From: SIAJ01 sp036266155
GTDB lineage: Bacteria > Planctomycetota > Planctomycetia > Gemmatales > Gemmataceae
Reading direction: 5' to 3'
DNA: 45,708 nucleotides
Assembly: GCA_036266155.1 (NCBI GenBank)
Contig: DATANR010000431.1
Coordinates: forward strand, 1 to 45,708
A model generated the notes under the pieces. The model searched no databases and was not told the origin of the DNA. It worked only from the letters and a program-made list of their open reading frames with translations. Position 1 is the stretch's first letter, and each line of letters starts with the position of its first letter. Positions 25,468 through 34,450 of this stretch are shown piece after piece. Both the position numbers and the translations under genes were made by a program.

Positions 25468-26811
25468 ATGAAAACCCTCGATCCCGTCTGGGCCCCGTTT
25501 ACTCCCGAGGACACAAACCCCTGGGACCTGCGCCGTGTCGCGCATCTGCATCGTCGCGCCGGCTTCGCGGGGACGTGGGGCGAACTTCAACGCGACCTTC
25601 AGAATGGGCCAGAGAAGAGCATCGACCGCCTGCTGGCCGGCAAGGCTTCGCTGCACGCCCCGCCGGAGTTTGCATCCACGGCCAATGTGCTTGGCGATGC
25701 GGCGGTCGCCACGAATGAGTCCGGTCGGATCAAGGCCTGGTGGTTCTACCGCATGCTGTTCGGGCCGGACCCACTCGGCGAAAAGCTCACGCTGATGTGG
25801 CACAACCACTTCGCGACGAGCAACGCCAAAGTGCAGGATCTGGCGTTCATGCGGAGACAGAACGAGACATTCCGTAGGCTGGCACGGGCGCCGTTCGGTG
25901 AGCTGTTGAACGCGTCTGTCCGTGAGCCGGCGCTGCTGATCTACCTCGACGCCTCCGCCAATCGCAAGGGGCATCCGAACGAGAATCTGGGCCGCGAGTT
26001 GATGGAGTTATTCACGCTCGGCGTCGGCAACTACTCCGAGGACGACGTCAAGGAGGCGGCCCGTTGTCTGACGGGTTGGACGACCGAGGACGGCAAATTC
26101 ACCGAAGTGCCGGTCAAGCACGACGACGGCGAGAAGAAAGTCCTCACCAAGAAGGGCACGCTGGCCGGCAGTGATCTGGTCAAACTGTTGCTCGAAAATC
26201 CGGCCACCGCGAAGCGCCTGGTTTGGCGACTCTGCGACACGTTCTTTGGCGAGAAGGCCGTGTCGGTCGAGGCGATGAAGTCGCTTGCCGACGGCCTGAT
26301 TGAGAAGAACCTCGACATCGGCTGGGCGCTGGGCGTAATGCTGCGTTCGAAAGCGTTCTTTGCCGAGGCCAACATCGGCACGCGGATCAAGGGGCCGGCC
26401 GAGTTCATCGTCGGGACAGCCCGAGCCCTCGAGATGTTCGATCCGGCGCCGAGCACGCTCGCCCTGGCCGACTGGTGCGGCCGCATGGGGCAGGATTTAT
26501 TCGAGCCGCCCAACGTCGGCGGCTGGACCGGCGGCCGAGCGTGGATCGGTGCCCGCTCAATGATCACGCGGGCGAACTTCGTCGCCGCACTGGTTGAGGG
26601 CACCAACGCGGGGCGGTCGAAGGCTCACGATCCGAGTGAATTGGCAAGACAGCATAAGTTGCCGACGGATGCCAATGCCCTGATCACGTTCCACTGCCGA
26701 CTGCTGCTCGGCGGCGATCCGACGCCGAACCTGATCGCCCGCTTGGCGAAGGGCATGGACCGCAAGATGGTGGCGCTGTTGCTGGCGACGCCGGAATTTC
26801 AGTTGGGCTAA
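25468..26811 (+). CDS. DUF1800 family protein
   Basis: 447 residues from ATG 25468 (GAAGGAG eight bases upstream; a GTG three codons earlier sits inside the ribosome site). Family markers are WDLRRVAHLHRRAGFAGTWG at the N-terminus, LTLMWHNHFATSNAKVQD, LLIYLDASANRKGHPNENLG followed by RELMELFTLGVGNYSEDDVK, EAARCLTGWT, and PPNVGGWTGGRAWI. DUF1800 proteins are about 450-600 residues, of unknown biochemical function, and are almost always followed by a DUF1501 gene, as here. No signal peptide is apparent. The position 27 bp behind a membrane-anchored sigma fusion suggests co-transcription with it. Confidence 0.93.
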   Translation: MKTLDPVWAPFTPEDTNPWDLRRVAHLHRRAGFAGTWGELQRDLQNGPEKSIDRLLAGKASLHAPPEFASTANVLGDAAVATNESGRIKAWWFYRMLFGPDPLGEKLTLMWHNHFATSNAKVQDLAFMRRQNETFRRLARAPFGELLNASVREPALLIYLDASANRKGHPNENLGRELMELFTLGVGNYSEDDVKEAARCLTGWTTEDGKFTEVPVKHDDGEKKVLTKKGTLAGSDLVKLLLENPATAKRLVWRLCDTFFGEKAVSVEAMKSLADGLIEKNLDIGWALGVMLRSKAFFAEANIGTRIKGPAEFIVGTARALEMFDPAPSTLALADWCGRMGQDLFEPPNVGGWTGGRAWIGARSMITRANFVAALVEGTNAGRSKAHDPSELARQHKLPTDANALITFHCRLLLGGDPTPNLIARLAKGMDRKMVALLLATPEFQLG

Positions 26812-26817
26812 GGCCCG

Positions 26818-26862
26818 ATAGGACTGATAGGTCCTATGCGACTTATGAGTCACATGTGACTC
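26818..26862. repeat. Two short palindromes between DUF1800 and DUF1501
   Basis: ATAGGAC (26818-26824) pairs with GTCCTAT (26831-26837), and GAGTCACATGTGACTC (26847-26862) is a perfect 16-base palindrome. Neither has a T run, and the second ends 16 bases before the DUF1501 ATG. Similar 'cctatAGGAC' mirror-like runs are, as I recall, scattered in planctomycete intergenic DNA. A dimeric regulator site or mRNA hairpin is possible. Confidence 0.6.
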
Positions 26863-26878
26863 TTTGAGGAACCAGGTC

Positions 26879-28042
26879 ATGCTAACGCGCCGCTCGTTCC
26901 TGAAATCGTCCTCCCTGTTGGCCCTGGCCCCGACGGTGCCGGTGTTTATCACGCGCACCGCCAATGCCGCCGGCACGGAGAAGGACAGCAACGTTCTCGT
27001 CGTCGTTCAACTCGATGGCGGCAACGACGCCTTGAACACGCTCATTCCGCTGAAGAACGAGACTTACGCCAACCTCCGTCCGCGGCTGAAGATCGCCGAC
27101 AAGGATGCGATCAAGCTGAACGACGAATTCGGTCTGCATCCGTCGTTCCGTCAAGCCGAGACGCTCATCAAGGCGGGTCACTTGCTGGCGATACCGGGCG
27201 TCGGCTACCCGAATCCAAGTCGCTCCCATTTCGATTCGATGGCGATCTGGCAGACTGCCAGGACCGACCCGGAGGAATTCAAGGGCTACGGCTGGCTCGG
27301 CCGCACTCTCGATACGATCGGCGGCGACTCTTACACGATCTCGAACGACGTGCCACGCACTTTGCGTGGTCGCCGTAGCGCCGCGATCGCGATGACGCGG
27401 CTCGAAGACTTGACGCTGGCCGACTCCGGCACCGTGAAGAACGCCGCCGGGCCGGAAGCGCAACAGGACCTGCTCGCCTTCGTGCGCCGTCATGCGGTCG
27501 ACGGTTCGGCGGCCGCCGACAAGATGGCCGCGATGGCGAAGGCGACCGACGGCGGGAATTACCCGGGCAATGCGTTAGGCGAACGACTCAAGTTAATCGC
27601 CCGCCTCATGAAGGCTGATCTCGGCACACGGGTCTTCTACACAACGCAAAGCGGCTACGACACGCATGCGACGCAGCAGTTCACGCACTCGAACTTGCTC
27701 GCCGAGTTCGCCGGAGCAGTGAACGCGTTCTTTGACGACCTGAAATCCGCAAAGCTCGCGGAGCGCGTGACGCTCCTCGCCTTCAGCGAATTCGGGCGGA
27801 CGATCAAGGAGAACGGCTCGCTGGGCACGGACCACGGCACAGCCGGCGTCACGTTCCTCTGTGGTCCGAAAGTGAAGGCGGGAGTCGCCGGAACCTTGCC
27901 GAGCTTGACCGATCTCGAGAAAGGAGAGCCAAAAATGACGACCGACTTCCGGCGAATCTACGCGACGATTCTCCACGACTGGCTCGGCGTCACCGCCGAC
28001 GTGCTCGCCGGCAGCTACGAGCGATTGAAGTTGTTCGCGTGA
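26879..28042 (+). CDS. DUF1501 family protein with Tat-type leader
   Basis: 387 residues from ATG 26879 (AGGAACCAGG upstream). The leader MLTRRSFLKSSSLLALAP carries the twin-arginine motif, and cleavage is likely after TANA. Family markers are VLVVVQLDGGNDALNTLIPL, GVGYPNPSRSHFDSMAIWQT, TQSGYDTHATQQFTH, LLAFSEFGRTIKENGS and LGTDHGTAG near the end. DUF1501 belongs to the alkaline phosphatase/sulfatase superfamily in fold (His/Asp metal-ligand-like clusters), but no reaction is established. It forms the expected pair with DUF1800. This member is of the shorter type and is clearly different from the second DUF1501 gene at 42421. Confidence 0.92.
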   Translation: MLTRRSFLKSSSLLALAPTVPVFITRTANAAGTEKDSNVLVVVQLDGGNDALNTLIPLKNETYANLRPRLKIADKDAIKLNDEFGLHPSFRQAETLIKAGHLLAIPGVGYPNPSRSHFDSMAIWQTARTDPEEFKGYGWLGRTLDTIGGDSYTISNDVPRTLRGRRSAAIAMTRLEDLTLADSGTVKNAAGPEAQQDLLAFVRRHAVDGSAAADKMAAMAKATDGGNYPGNALGERLKLIARLMKADLGTRVFYTTQSGYDTHATQQFTHSNLLAEFAGAVNAFFDDLKSAKLAERVTLLAFSEFGRTIKENGSLGTDHGTAGVTFLCGPKVKAGVAGTLPSLTDLEKGEPKMTTDFRRIYATILHDWLGVTADVLAGSYERLKLFA

Positions 28043-28162
28043 TGGGCAACAACCTCAACATACGACGACCTCGACTGAACAAACTCTCTTTGGATCAACG
28101 TGCCGTTCCATAGCATTCCTTGGAGCGTCCACATGAAGTCGTGACCCACAAGAGAGAACACC

Positions 28163-29008
28163 ATGCACCGTCTTTTCCCTGCCGCTTGCGTGCTGGCACT
28201 GAGTTTGTCAGTGTCCATGTTGTCCGCGCAAGAGAACACTGCGGACAACCCCGCCGCGAAAAAGCTCGACCGCGACATTCCGCGGCACAAGGACTTCCTT
28301 AATCGAATTGAGCAAAGCAAGGGCGTCGGTGACGTGATTTTCTTGGGTGATTCCATCACCCACGGCTGGGAAGGTCAAAAGGCCTGGCAAGAACACTTTG
28401 GATCTTTCAAGCCGGTCAACCTCGGTATTGGCGGCGACCAAACGGGCCACATCCTTTGGCGCATCACTGACGGTCATGAACTGGACCACCTCAAACCCAA
28501 GGCGGCGGTCATCATGATCGGCACCAACAACACCGGCGGCCATACCGCTCAGCAGATCGCCGGCGGCATCAAGGCCATCGTCGAGGAACTGAAGCGTCAG
28601 AAGCCGGACATCAAGATTCTGGTGCTTGGCGTGTTCCCCCGCGGCGGCGCCGGCGATGCCGAGCGAACGGTGGAACAGATCACCACAAGCATCAAGCCCA
28701 TTAACGAGGAATTGCAAAAGGACAAACCAGATGCTAAGCGCCTGAATGCGCTCGTTCGAGTCCTGGAACAACAGAAGGGGACGATTCCGGCCGCGAAGCT
28801 GAACAAGAAGATCGGCGAAATCAACCTCATCATCGCCAAGCTGGACGACGGCAAGTCCGTGTTTTTTAAGGACATTGGCAAGGAGTTTCTCGACCAGAAC
28901 GGCGGGCTGTCGGGCGAAATCATGCCGGACTACTTGCACCTGAGCGCCAAGGGCTACGACATCTGGGGCAAGGCAATCAAGGCCGATATTGAGAAACTCA
29001 TCAACTAG
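28163..29008 (+). CDS. Secreted SGNH/GDSL hydrolase
   Basis: 281 residues; the signal peptide ends near residue 22 (VSMLSA). Block I VIFLGDSITHGWEGQ has the nucleophile Ser64 next to Asp63; block II NLGIGGDQTGHILWRI provides the oxyanion Gly; block III IMIGTNNTGG has Asn122/123; block V PDYLHLSAKGYDIWG has Asp256 and His259. These are the full SGNH catalytic set, as in PAF-acetylhydrolase-like esterases that deacetylate or deacylate sugars. Between blocks III and V there is an extra helical stretch of about 45 residues (around 180-225, LNALVRVLEQQKGTIPAAKL) that ordinary planctomycete relatives lack, in my recollection. A terminator follows at 29068. Confidence 0.9.
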   Translation: MHRLFPAACVLALSLSVSMLSAQENTADNPAAKKLDRDIPRHKDFLNRIEQSKGVGDVIFLGDSITHGWEGQKAWQEHFGSFKPVNLGIGGDQTGHILWRITDGHELDHLKPKAAVIMIGTNNTGGHTAQQIAGGIKAIVEELKRQKPDIKILVLGVFPRGGAGDAERTVEQITTSIKPINEELQKDKPDAKRLNALVRVLEQQKGTIPAAKLNKKIGEINLIIAKLDDGKSVFFKDIGKEFLDQNGGLSGEIMPDYLHLSAKGYDIWGKAIKADIEKLIN

Positions 29009-29067
29009 GTCGTCGGATTATTCAAGTAGAAACGCTGTGTTGTGACGAGGCACAAAGACCGCCCAAT

Positions 29068-29109
29068 GCATTCTGGCGATGGCCGTTTTCGCGGCCATCG
29101 CCAGAATGC
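29068..29109. terminator. Bidirectional terminator between convergent genes
   Basis: An 18-bp perfect stem, GCATTCTGGCGATGGCCG (29068-29085) and its complement (29092-29109), encloses a TTTTCG loop. It lies between the ends of the SGNH hydrolase gene (plus) and the lipoprotein gene (minus), followed by TCGTTTTCG on the plus side. Confidence 0.75.
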
Positions 29110-29136
29110 TCGTTTTCGAGCGCGGGAATCAGCCTT

Positions 29137-29484
29137 TCACTTCTTGCGCGTCCACACGATCGGGATGCCGGGAGACTGTGGATCGGAGCCCCGAATCGTG
29201 TTTTCATCCGCACTGTCGATCAGGAAACCCGAGTCTTTGCTCCCGTCATTCAAGACGAAGTTATTGCCGCGCTGAATGCGCCAGGTGATTTTCTTCTCCC
29301 CCATCGGACCTTTCAAAGAGCCGGTGCCGTCTTTGTTGACCACCACCACGAGCGTGCCGCCACCGACGTTCCAGTCCCAGGTGCCGACGACCTTGTCGTT
29401 GTATTTGCTCCCGCAGCCGGTCACGCCTACTGTCAGAAACAACGCGAGGGTAACGATGGCCGCAGAGCGCATGAACCTTTCCAT
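29137..29484 (-). CDS. Small lipoprotein (lipocalin-like)
   Basis: 115 residues from ATG 29484, with AAAGGAA eight bases upstream; the longer open frame upstream is not coding. The leader ends in a lipobox, V-T-G-C (Cys about residue 24), so the protein should be anchored to a membrane by a lipid. The mature part is a small beta protein: KVVGTWDWNVGGGTLVVVVN, KDGTGSLKGPMGEKKITWRI and GSKDSGFLIDSADENTIRGS, with the 'GTW' opening common to lipocalin-like planctomycete proteins. Function is not known. It converges on the SGNH hydrolase gene and shares the terminator at 29068-29109. Confidence 0.8.
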   Translation of the reverse strand: MERFMRSAAIVTLALFLTVGVTGCGSKYNDKVVGTWDWNVGGGTLVVVVNKDGTGSLKGPMGEKKITWRIQRGNNFVLNDGSKDSGFLIDSADENTIRGSDPQSPGIPIVWTRKK

Positions 29485-29650
29485 TGGCGGGTTCCTTTCG
29501 AAAGCGCGGTGAAGCAGAAAATCGGATGGTGTGCAATGGAGATGTACGAAAGTCGGAGCGGTGAGCAAGATGACTAAAATTCCTTGATTGGTCTGGTCGG
29601 CCGAGCCGTGGTCGCCGGCGGACGAATACGGAAGACTTGGGTGAACGATC

Positions 29651-30652
29651 ATGCTCTCCGACCCCCTCATCCACCAAATCCTCGACGCCCTTCCAACCAA
29701 GCGCATCGGCGTCGTCGGCGACTTGTTCCTCGATCGTTACCTGGACATCGACGCCGACCTCACGGAGCCCTCCGTCGAGACGGGGCTTGACGCATATCAG
29801 GTCGTGCGCGTGCGGTCGTATCCGGGGGCGCTCGGAACCGTCATCAATAACCTCGCGGCGCTGGGCGTCGGCAAGATTCTGCCGGTCGCGTTCTATGGCG
29901 ACGATGGCGAGGGCTACGAGCTTCAGCAAGCGCTCGAGCGGATGCCCGCCATTGAGAAGGGCGGGCTCTATGTGACGCCACAACGGCGGACGCCGACGTA
30001 CACCAAGCCGATGTTGGAACACGGCGACGAAGTGCCGCGCGAATTGAACCGCCTCGACATCAAGAACCGCACGTCAACGCCGACGCTGACCGAAGAGAGC
30101 ATCCTCAAGCTGCTGAAGATCCATTGGGACCGCGTCGACGCCTGGATCGTACTCGATCAAGTGAGCGAGCCCGATTGCGGGGTCATCACCCGTCGCGTCC
30201 GCGACCGGATCGCCGAACTCGCCGCGGCAACGCCGGACAAATTCGTGCTGGCGGACAGCCGCGAGAACATCTTTCACTTCCGCAACGTCTGCGTGAAGCC
30301 GAACCAACGCGAGGCGGCCGCCTATCCGGGCGGGGCCGGCGCGTTCGCCCGGGAGAATGGCCGGCACGTGTTCCAGACGCTGGGAGAGGAGGGGATCGAT
30401 TTGTTTGCCGCGTCCGGCGACCGGATCCATGCGCCGGCCTATCCGGTCACAGGCCCGACCGACATCGTCGGCGCCGGCGACAGCACGAGCGCGGGCATCG
30501 CCTGTGCCGTCATGGCGGGCGCGACCTTCGAGCAAGCGGCTGCATTTGGCAACCTCGTCGCTTCCATCACGATCCAGCAACTCGGCGTCACGGGCACCGC
30601 GACGCCGCAGCAGGTGCGCGAACGCTGGCAACAGGTGGCTCATGGCGCCTGA
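29651..30652 (+). CDS. PfkB-family sugar kinase (RfaE/HldE kinase-domain-like)
   Basis: 333 residues. The N-terminal block RIGVVGDLFLDRYLDIDADL, then GALGTVINNLAALGVGKILP, is the sugar-binding part of PfkB kinases, with the 'G-D-x-x-x-D-x-Y' type of the RfaE/HldE heptose-7-phosphate kinase branch. The second PfkB signature DIVGAGDSTSAGIACAVMAG has the catalytic base Asp277 in GAGD, and FVLADSRENIFHFRNVCVKP NQ is the central strand before the ATP lid. It would transfer phosphate from ATP to a sugar, possibly a heptose phosphate, in the cytoplasm. There is no adenylyltransferase domain as in full HldE. Neighbours give no pathway clue, so the substrate is open. Confidence 0.85.
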   Translation: MLSDPLIHQILDALPTKRIGVVGDLFLDRYLDIDADLTEPSVETGLDAYQVVRVRSYPGALGTVINNLAALGVGKILPVAFYGDDGEGYELQQALERMPAIEKGGLYVTPQRRTPTYTKPMLEHGDEVPRELNRLDIKNRTSTPTLTEESILKLLKIHWDRVDAWIVLDQVSEPDCGVITRRVRDRIAELAAATPDKFVLADSRENIFHFRNVCVKPNQREAAAYPGGAGAFARENGRHVFQTLGEEGIDLFAASGDRIHAPAYPVTGPTDIVGAGDSTSAGIACAVMAGATFEQAAAFGNLVASITIQQLGVTGTATPQQVRERWQQVAHGA

Positions 30653-30749
30653 CGCGTGAATTCGCCAACGACGGCTCGTCTTTCTGGTTGCAATACTCAG
30701 TACCGGCCGCGACAATCGCCGGATCGATCGACCCCGGCGGGAGGACACG

Positions 30750-33365
30750 ATGGGGGTGCTGCCCGTTTACGCATTGCCGCTGCTGCTGACGGCCGGAGCG
30801 GCGCCCACGATTGACCGTGGCACTCAAATCGTTCCGGTCCCCAGTGGATCGCTGTCGGCGGAAGACGCTCGCTATCTCGACTGGCTCGTCGAGGATTTCT
30901 TGTTCGATCCGCAGCGAGCCATCTATGTGCGCATCGCGCCGCCCGGTCGTCCGCGGGAACGAGATCTCATCCTCCGTGGGCAGCGGATCATGCGTTTGAG
31001 AGATCGAGATGCGGTCCGCGAAGGCTGGCTCGTGAAGGGGACGAAGGGCGAAGGCGATCGCATCTATTTTGCCGATGGCGATTCGGTCGCAGTCGGGGAC
31101 CAGAAGATTCGGCAGCTCGATTTCGAAGATGAATGCCGACGTCGGTATTACCCTGGCCAATCGTCGACAAAACAGGAATTCGACCGATTGATCCGGTTGA
31201 TCGATGACGACGGCGAAAGCGATCTCGTCTTGGCTGCGTGGCTGCATCGACGCGGACACGATCGCTTGGCGGCAACGGCTTTGGCAGCCGTCCGCGAGGA
31301 TGAGAACCAAGATCCGCGGCTGGCGCTGCGCTATCGTCTCGCCATGCGAGCCCTTGGCGCCCTCGTCGACGCATTTTGCATTCGAGCCGACGCCGACGCG
31401 CTCGCTCACGCCGACCGGCTCTTTCGCTTGTACCCGGAAGAGGCCGCGGCCGAGACGCCGCAGGCCGAGGCGATTGCCAGCGACTTGCGCCGGCGACAGC
31501 ATGCGGGGACCAGCGGGCGAGTACCGCCGAAGAGTCCGCCGGCCGGCTTCGCAGCCTGGGCCAACGCGCGCAAGATTGAATTCCTCATCGGTTCGCTCGA
31601 CGAGATCGAGAATTGGGATGCCGGCGGCATTCGGCATCGGTCCATTGAAGACATTTCCACAGAAAACATTGACGATTGGCGCGTCGCCGCCCTCAAGGAA
31701 CTCGGGGACGCAGCCATTCCGGCGCTCATCGACGCCTATGAGCACGATGGCCGGCTGATTCGTCATCGCGACGAAGAGTCGTCGCGCAATGGCCAAGTCG
31801 TTTTCCGAGGTAACCGGTTGGTTGACCTTGGCGTGAATCGCGTCGCGGAGGTTCGCCCTGTCCTTCTCTATGTGATTCGCTCGATCTTGCGCACCCGACA
31901 TTGGGACCCGGCCGAAGTCGATCAGCGACGCGAAAAGCTCCCCCCGCCGATCATGGCCGCGAAACTCCGTCGCTACTGGGCGAACTACGGCCACCTGAAC
32001 TTCGACGACCGGATGATGACGATCCTGACCGACCGATCAAGCAAACCCTTGGTCCGCCGGGATGCGGCCGCGTGCCTGGTTGCGGCCCATCAGCCCGGCG
32101 ATCGACAGTGGAGCCGGGCCAATCGGCAAGACGCAGTCGCGCGGCCCAGTTCGCTGGTTACCAAGTATCGGAACCCATCGGTCGCGGAAGCGATTCTGGC
32201 GGCGCTCGACGATCATCGCGCTCAATGGGAAAGCCAGAAAGACGAGCGCGGTTACTGGGCCGGCATCGAAAGGCGCTATTTGGAATCTCTCAAAGATCTC
32301 GGTGATCATCGCGTCGGACCGGAGATAGCCCGTCGCGTGGAAGCAGCACGCAATCTCGAAGAGCGGTTGGAGTTGGCCCGGGCTGCCCGCATGTTGGGAG
32401 TGTCTGGCCCCATGGTGCGCGTGTGCCGGGAGATGGCGTCCGGGAACGTCTGGGTCCCAAGTGTCGGCCCTGGCAACGGCGCGCCGCCGCAATTTGACAA
32501 AGATTCGACTCTTGACCTGCTTGTGACCATCTCCAACGAACCCCTCGCGGAGGCGGATGATGCCTTGTTCGCCGTCGCCGAAAAAGACCATCCGTATTTT
32601 CCGTTCATGTCGAAGTGTGCGATCGACAGGTGGAACAACAGGCGGTATCAATTCGTTTTGGACCATCCGTATCACATCACTTTGTTGCGGAACCTGTTGA
32701 CCGACACGACCCCGACCGGTGGCCACTATTTCCTCCGCGGCGATGAAATCGAGGAACTGCGGATTGGCCGGCGGCCAGACCTTTCGGGGTTGCCCACGAC
32801 ACACGCCGACCCGCGGTTGTGGCACGAACACGTCGAGCAACGCGTGGCCGACGTGGCGGCGGACAAACTCAGCGACTTTGTTTTCGGGTTGCCGGAGTAT
32901 CATCCGCTTCGCCGCGACGCCGATCGCGTATTGATCGAAATGCGCACTTTCCTGATGCGCTACGACCGGCGGTTTCGTGACCTGACTCGTGAGGAGCATT
33001 TTCGATTTGAACTTCATCCCAATGCTCCGGAATACATCCCGGATATTCGACCATTGGGCCGACTGGCAACCGCGACCGACGTGGCACGCGGGGATGCGGT
33101 CTTCGAGCAAAAGGGCCAGGGCAGAGTTGCCGATGTGAAAATGCCCGCCTGGCTGGTCCTGAAGTCGAATGCGAAGAACGAGGATCCGGCCGTCGGGCTG
33201 ATCGTGCAAGCCGAACTCGGTCCCGACGGCAAGGCGACCTACGGAGTGATCTTTCGCAATGCCATCCGCGCCGTCCGTGCGGACGAAGTCGAACGCATCG
33301 AGCCCTATGGCAGCCCGAAAAAGAAGCCCGACCCTTCGGTCCAGCACGGGTCAATTTCCCCCTGA
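30750..33365 (+). CDS. Large exported protein with HEAT-like helices, unknown function
   Basis: 871 residues. ATG 30750 follows GGGAGGACACG. A short hydrophobic leader (VLPVYALPLLLTAGAAPT) suggests export. Residues about 15-120 form a compact alpha/beta start (SAEDARYLDWLVEDFLFDPQ, RIMRLRDRDAVREGWLVKG); the middle contains helical pairs resembling HEAT or armadillo units (DDWRVAALKELGDAAIPALI, LVRRDAAACLVAAHQPGD, YLESLKDLGDHRVGPEIARR). The C-terminal 90 residues look like a beta-rich lid (PAWLVLKSNAKNEDPAVGLI). Many Asp/Arg salt-bridge pairs are present; no catalytic motif is recognisable. It starts 97 bp after the sugar kinase on the same strand. Confidence 0.7.
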   Translation: MGVLPVYALPLLLTAGAAPTIDRGTQIVPVPSGSLSAEDARYLDWLVEDFLFDPQRAIYVRIAPPGRPRERDLILRGQRIMRLRDRDAVREGWLVKGTKGEGDRIYFADGDSVAVGDQKIRQLDFEDECRRRYYPGQSSTKQEFDRLIRLIDDDGESDLVLAAWLHRRGHDRLAATALAAVREDENQDPRLALRYRLAMRALGALVDAFCIRADADALAHADRLFRLYPEEAAAETPQAEAIASDLRRRQHAGTSGRVPPKSPPAGFAAWANARKIEFLIGSLDEIENWDAGGIRHRSIEDISTENIDDWRVAALKELGDAAIPALIDAYEHDGRLIRHRDEESSRNGQVVFRGNRLVDLGVNRVAEVRPVLLYVIRSILRTRHWDPAEVDQRREKLPPPIMAAKLRRYWANYGHLNFDDRMMTILTDRSSKPLVRRDAAACLVAAHQPGDRQWSRANRQDAVARPSSLVTKYRNPSVAEAILAALDDHRAQWESQKDERGYWAGIERRYLESLKDLGDHRVGPEIARRVEAARNLEERLELARAARMLGVSGPMVRVCREMASGNVWVPSVGPGNGAPPQFDKDSTLDLLVTISNEPLAEADDALFAVAEKDHPYFPFMSKCAIDRWNNRRYQFVLDHPYHITLLRNLLTDTTPTGGHYFLRGDEIEELRIGRRPDLSGLPTTHADPRLWHEHVEQRVADVAADKLSDFVFGLPEYHPLRRDADRVLIEMRTFLMRYDRRFRDLTREEHFRFELHPNAPEYIPDIRPLGRLATATDVARGDAVFEQKGQGRVADVKMPAWLVLKSNAKNEDPAVGLIVQAELGPDGKATYGVIFRNAIRAVRADEVERIEPYGSPKKKPDPSVQHGSISP

Positions 33366-33645
33366 ACCTCTTGGGAATAAGCTCCCAACCCGTCAGGCCA
33401 ACTCCGCCGGCACAATCGCTCTCCATCGCGCAACGCGATTGCTTGTTGTGCCCCGCACAATCCCATCACATTCGCCAGCTTTCGCCAATACGGTTCTTTT
33501 ATTCTGCTTGCCGGCTTGCCCAAAGTCCGTCGTCGCGCAGAATTGCCTCACGTTCATGACCGGAACCGATCGCGGGATGGACCCCTCCGCACAACCCACA
33601 ATGTCCCTCTGGCCGTTGCCGCCGGGGACGGGGGACCCTCCCACC

Positions 33646-34044
33646 ATGTCGCGCATTCGCCTGGTTGCCTCGGCGTTCCTGTTCCTATCCGTTGTGCCTG
33701 GCTGCGGGATGTTCTCGGGCGATCGCCGCAATGTGTGCGAGCGCTGGCGCGACTGGTGGAACCCGCAACCCACGCCGGTGGCTTATCCGATGATGGACAA
33801 CGGGTGCGCCGTGCCGATCGCCGGCCAGCCGTACGGTGGCGGCGCCCCGATCATCATGGGCGGGCCGCCGGGCGCACCGTTTGGCGCCGAGACGTTGCCG
33901 CAACCCGGCTTCCCGGGTCAGCAGATGCCGCCGAAGATTCCGGCGCCGAAGATCGGCATCGACGAGGGCAAGGGTAAGCAGTTCGAACTGGAAGGCCGTA
34001 CGGGGCCGATCGGGCCAGCGTTGCCCGTGAACGGCGTCAAATAG
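33646..34044 (+). CDS. Small Gly/Pro-rich lipoprotein
   Basis: 132 residues from ATG 33646, chosen because it yields a proper lipoprotein leader (MSRIRLVASAFLFLSVVPGC, with Cys at residue 20). The open frame extends 129 codons upstream but has no leader or coding character there. After the lipid-Cys comes a short basic/aromatic stretch (RRNVCERWRDWWNPQPTP), then low-complexity Gly/Pro/Met sequence (YGGGAPIIMGGPPGAPFGAE, PQPGFPGQQMPPKIPAPK) and a charged end. It is likely a flexible, membrane-anchored envelope protein; no function can be assigned. A strong terminator follows 23 bp after the stop. The 280 bp before it hold no other gene. Confidence 0.7.
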   Translation: MSRIRLVASAFLFLSVVPGCGMFSGDRRNVCERWRDWWNPQPTPVAYPMMDNGCAVPIAGQPYGGGAPIIMGGPPGAPFGAETLPQPGFPGQQMPPKIPAPKIGIDEGKGKQFELEGRTGPIGPALPVNGVK

Positions 34045-34067
34045 CGATCCAGAACGAGCACAAATGA

Positions 34068-34096
34068 AAGGGGGCGAGTCGATGACTCGCCCCCTT
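34068..34096 (+). terminator. Terminator after the Gly/Pro-rich lipoprotein
   Basis: AAGGGGGCGAGTC (34068-34080) and GACTCGCCCCCTT (34084-34096) form a perfect 13-bp stem with a 3-base loop, followed by CGCGTTTCT. It lies 23 bp after the lipoprotein stop codon. Confidence 0.8.
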
Positions 34097-34117
34097 CGCG
34101 TTTCTGATCTGGGAAAT

Positions 34118-34438
34118 GGACACTCCTCGCTGAACGTGACCAGGTTTCGTCCGTTTGATCCCGGAGGGATCGCAGACAATAGCCGGTGGTCGAGCGGTAG
34201 CTCGACCACCGGAAAACGAGGCTAGCGTGCCAACCGACCCCAACGGGGTCGTAGAACGCTAATCTTGCAGACAATTGATGTGTGCGTGTTCGCCAAGTTC
34301 TGCGACTCCTACGGAGTCGGCGGCAATGGGAAATTGGGTTTCCGGCGGTCGAGCTAAAGCTCGACCGCCGGCTATTTTCTGCGATCCCTACGGGATCAAT
34401 TAAGCCCCTTCGTGTCGCGTTCTAAGAGAAGTGTTGGA
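34118..34438. repeat. Nested palindrome element, copy 1
   Basis: This 321-bp intergenic block contains six hairpins in order: GATCCC-gga-GGGATC (34157-34171), CCGGTGGTCGAGC with its complement (34183-34212), CGACCCC-aac-GGGGTCG (34235-34251), CGACTCC-tac-GGAGTCG (34303-34319), CCGGCGGTCGAGC with its complement (34342-34371) and GATCCC-tac-GGGATC (34383-34397). The outer hairpins and their linkers (GCAGACAATAGCCGG versus CCGGCTATTTTCTGC) are also complementary to each other, so the whole block is a palindrome of palindromes. It accounts for the gene-free stretch 34045-34450. Confidence 0.9.
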
Positions 34439-34450
34439 CAATGATGGCGA

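Noticed and set aside
24655..25974. A 439-residue minus-strand open frame across the end of the second sigma fusion and DUF1800
   Set aside because: It spans two well-supported plus-strand genes and shows no leader, ribosome site or recognisable motif.
34157..34397. CRISPR array
   Set aside because: The hairpins differ from one another and are not direct repeats with regular spacers; no cas gene is present.
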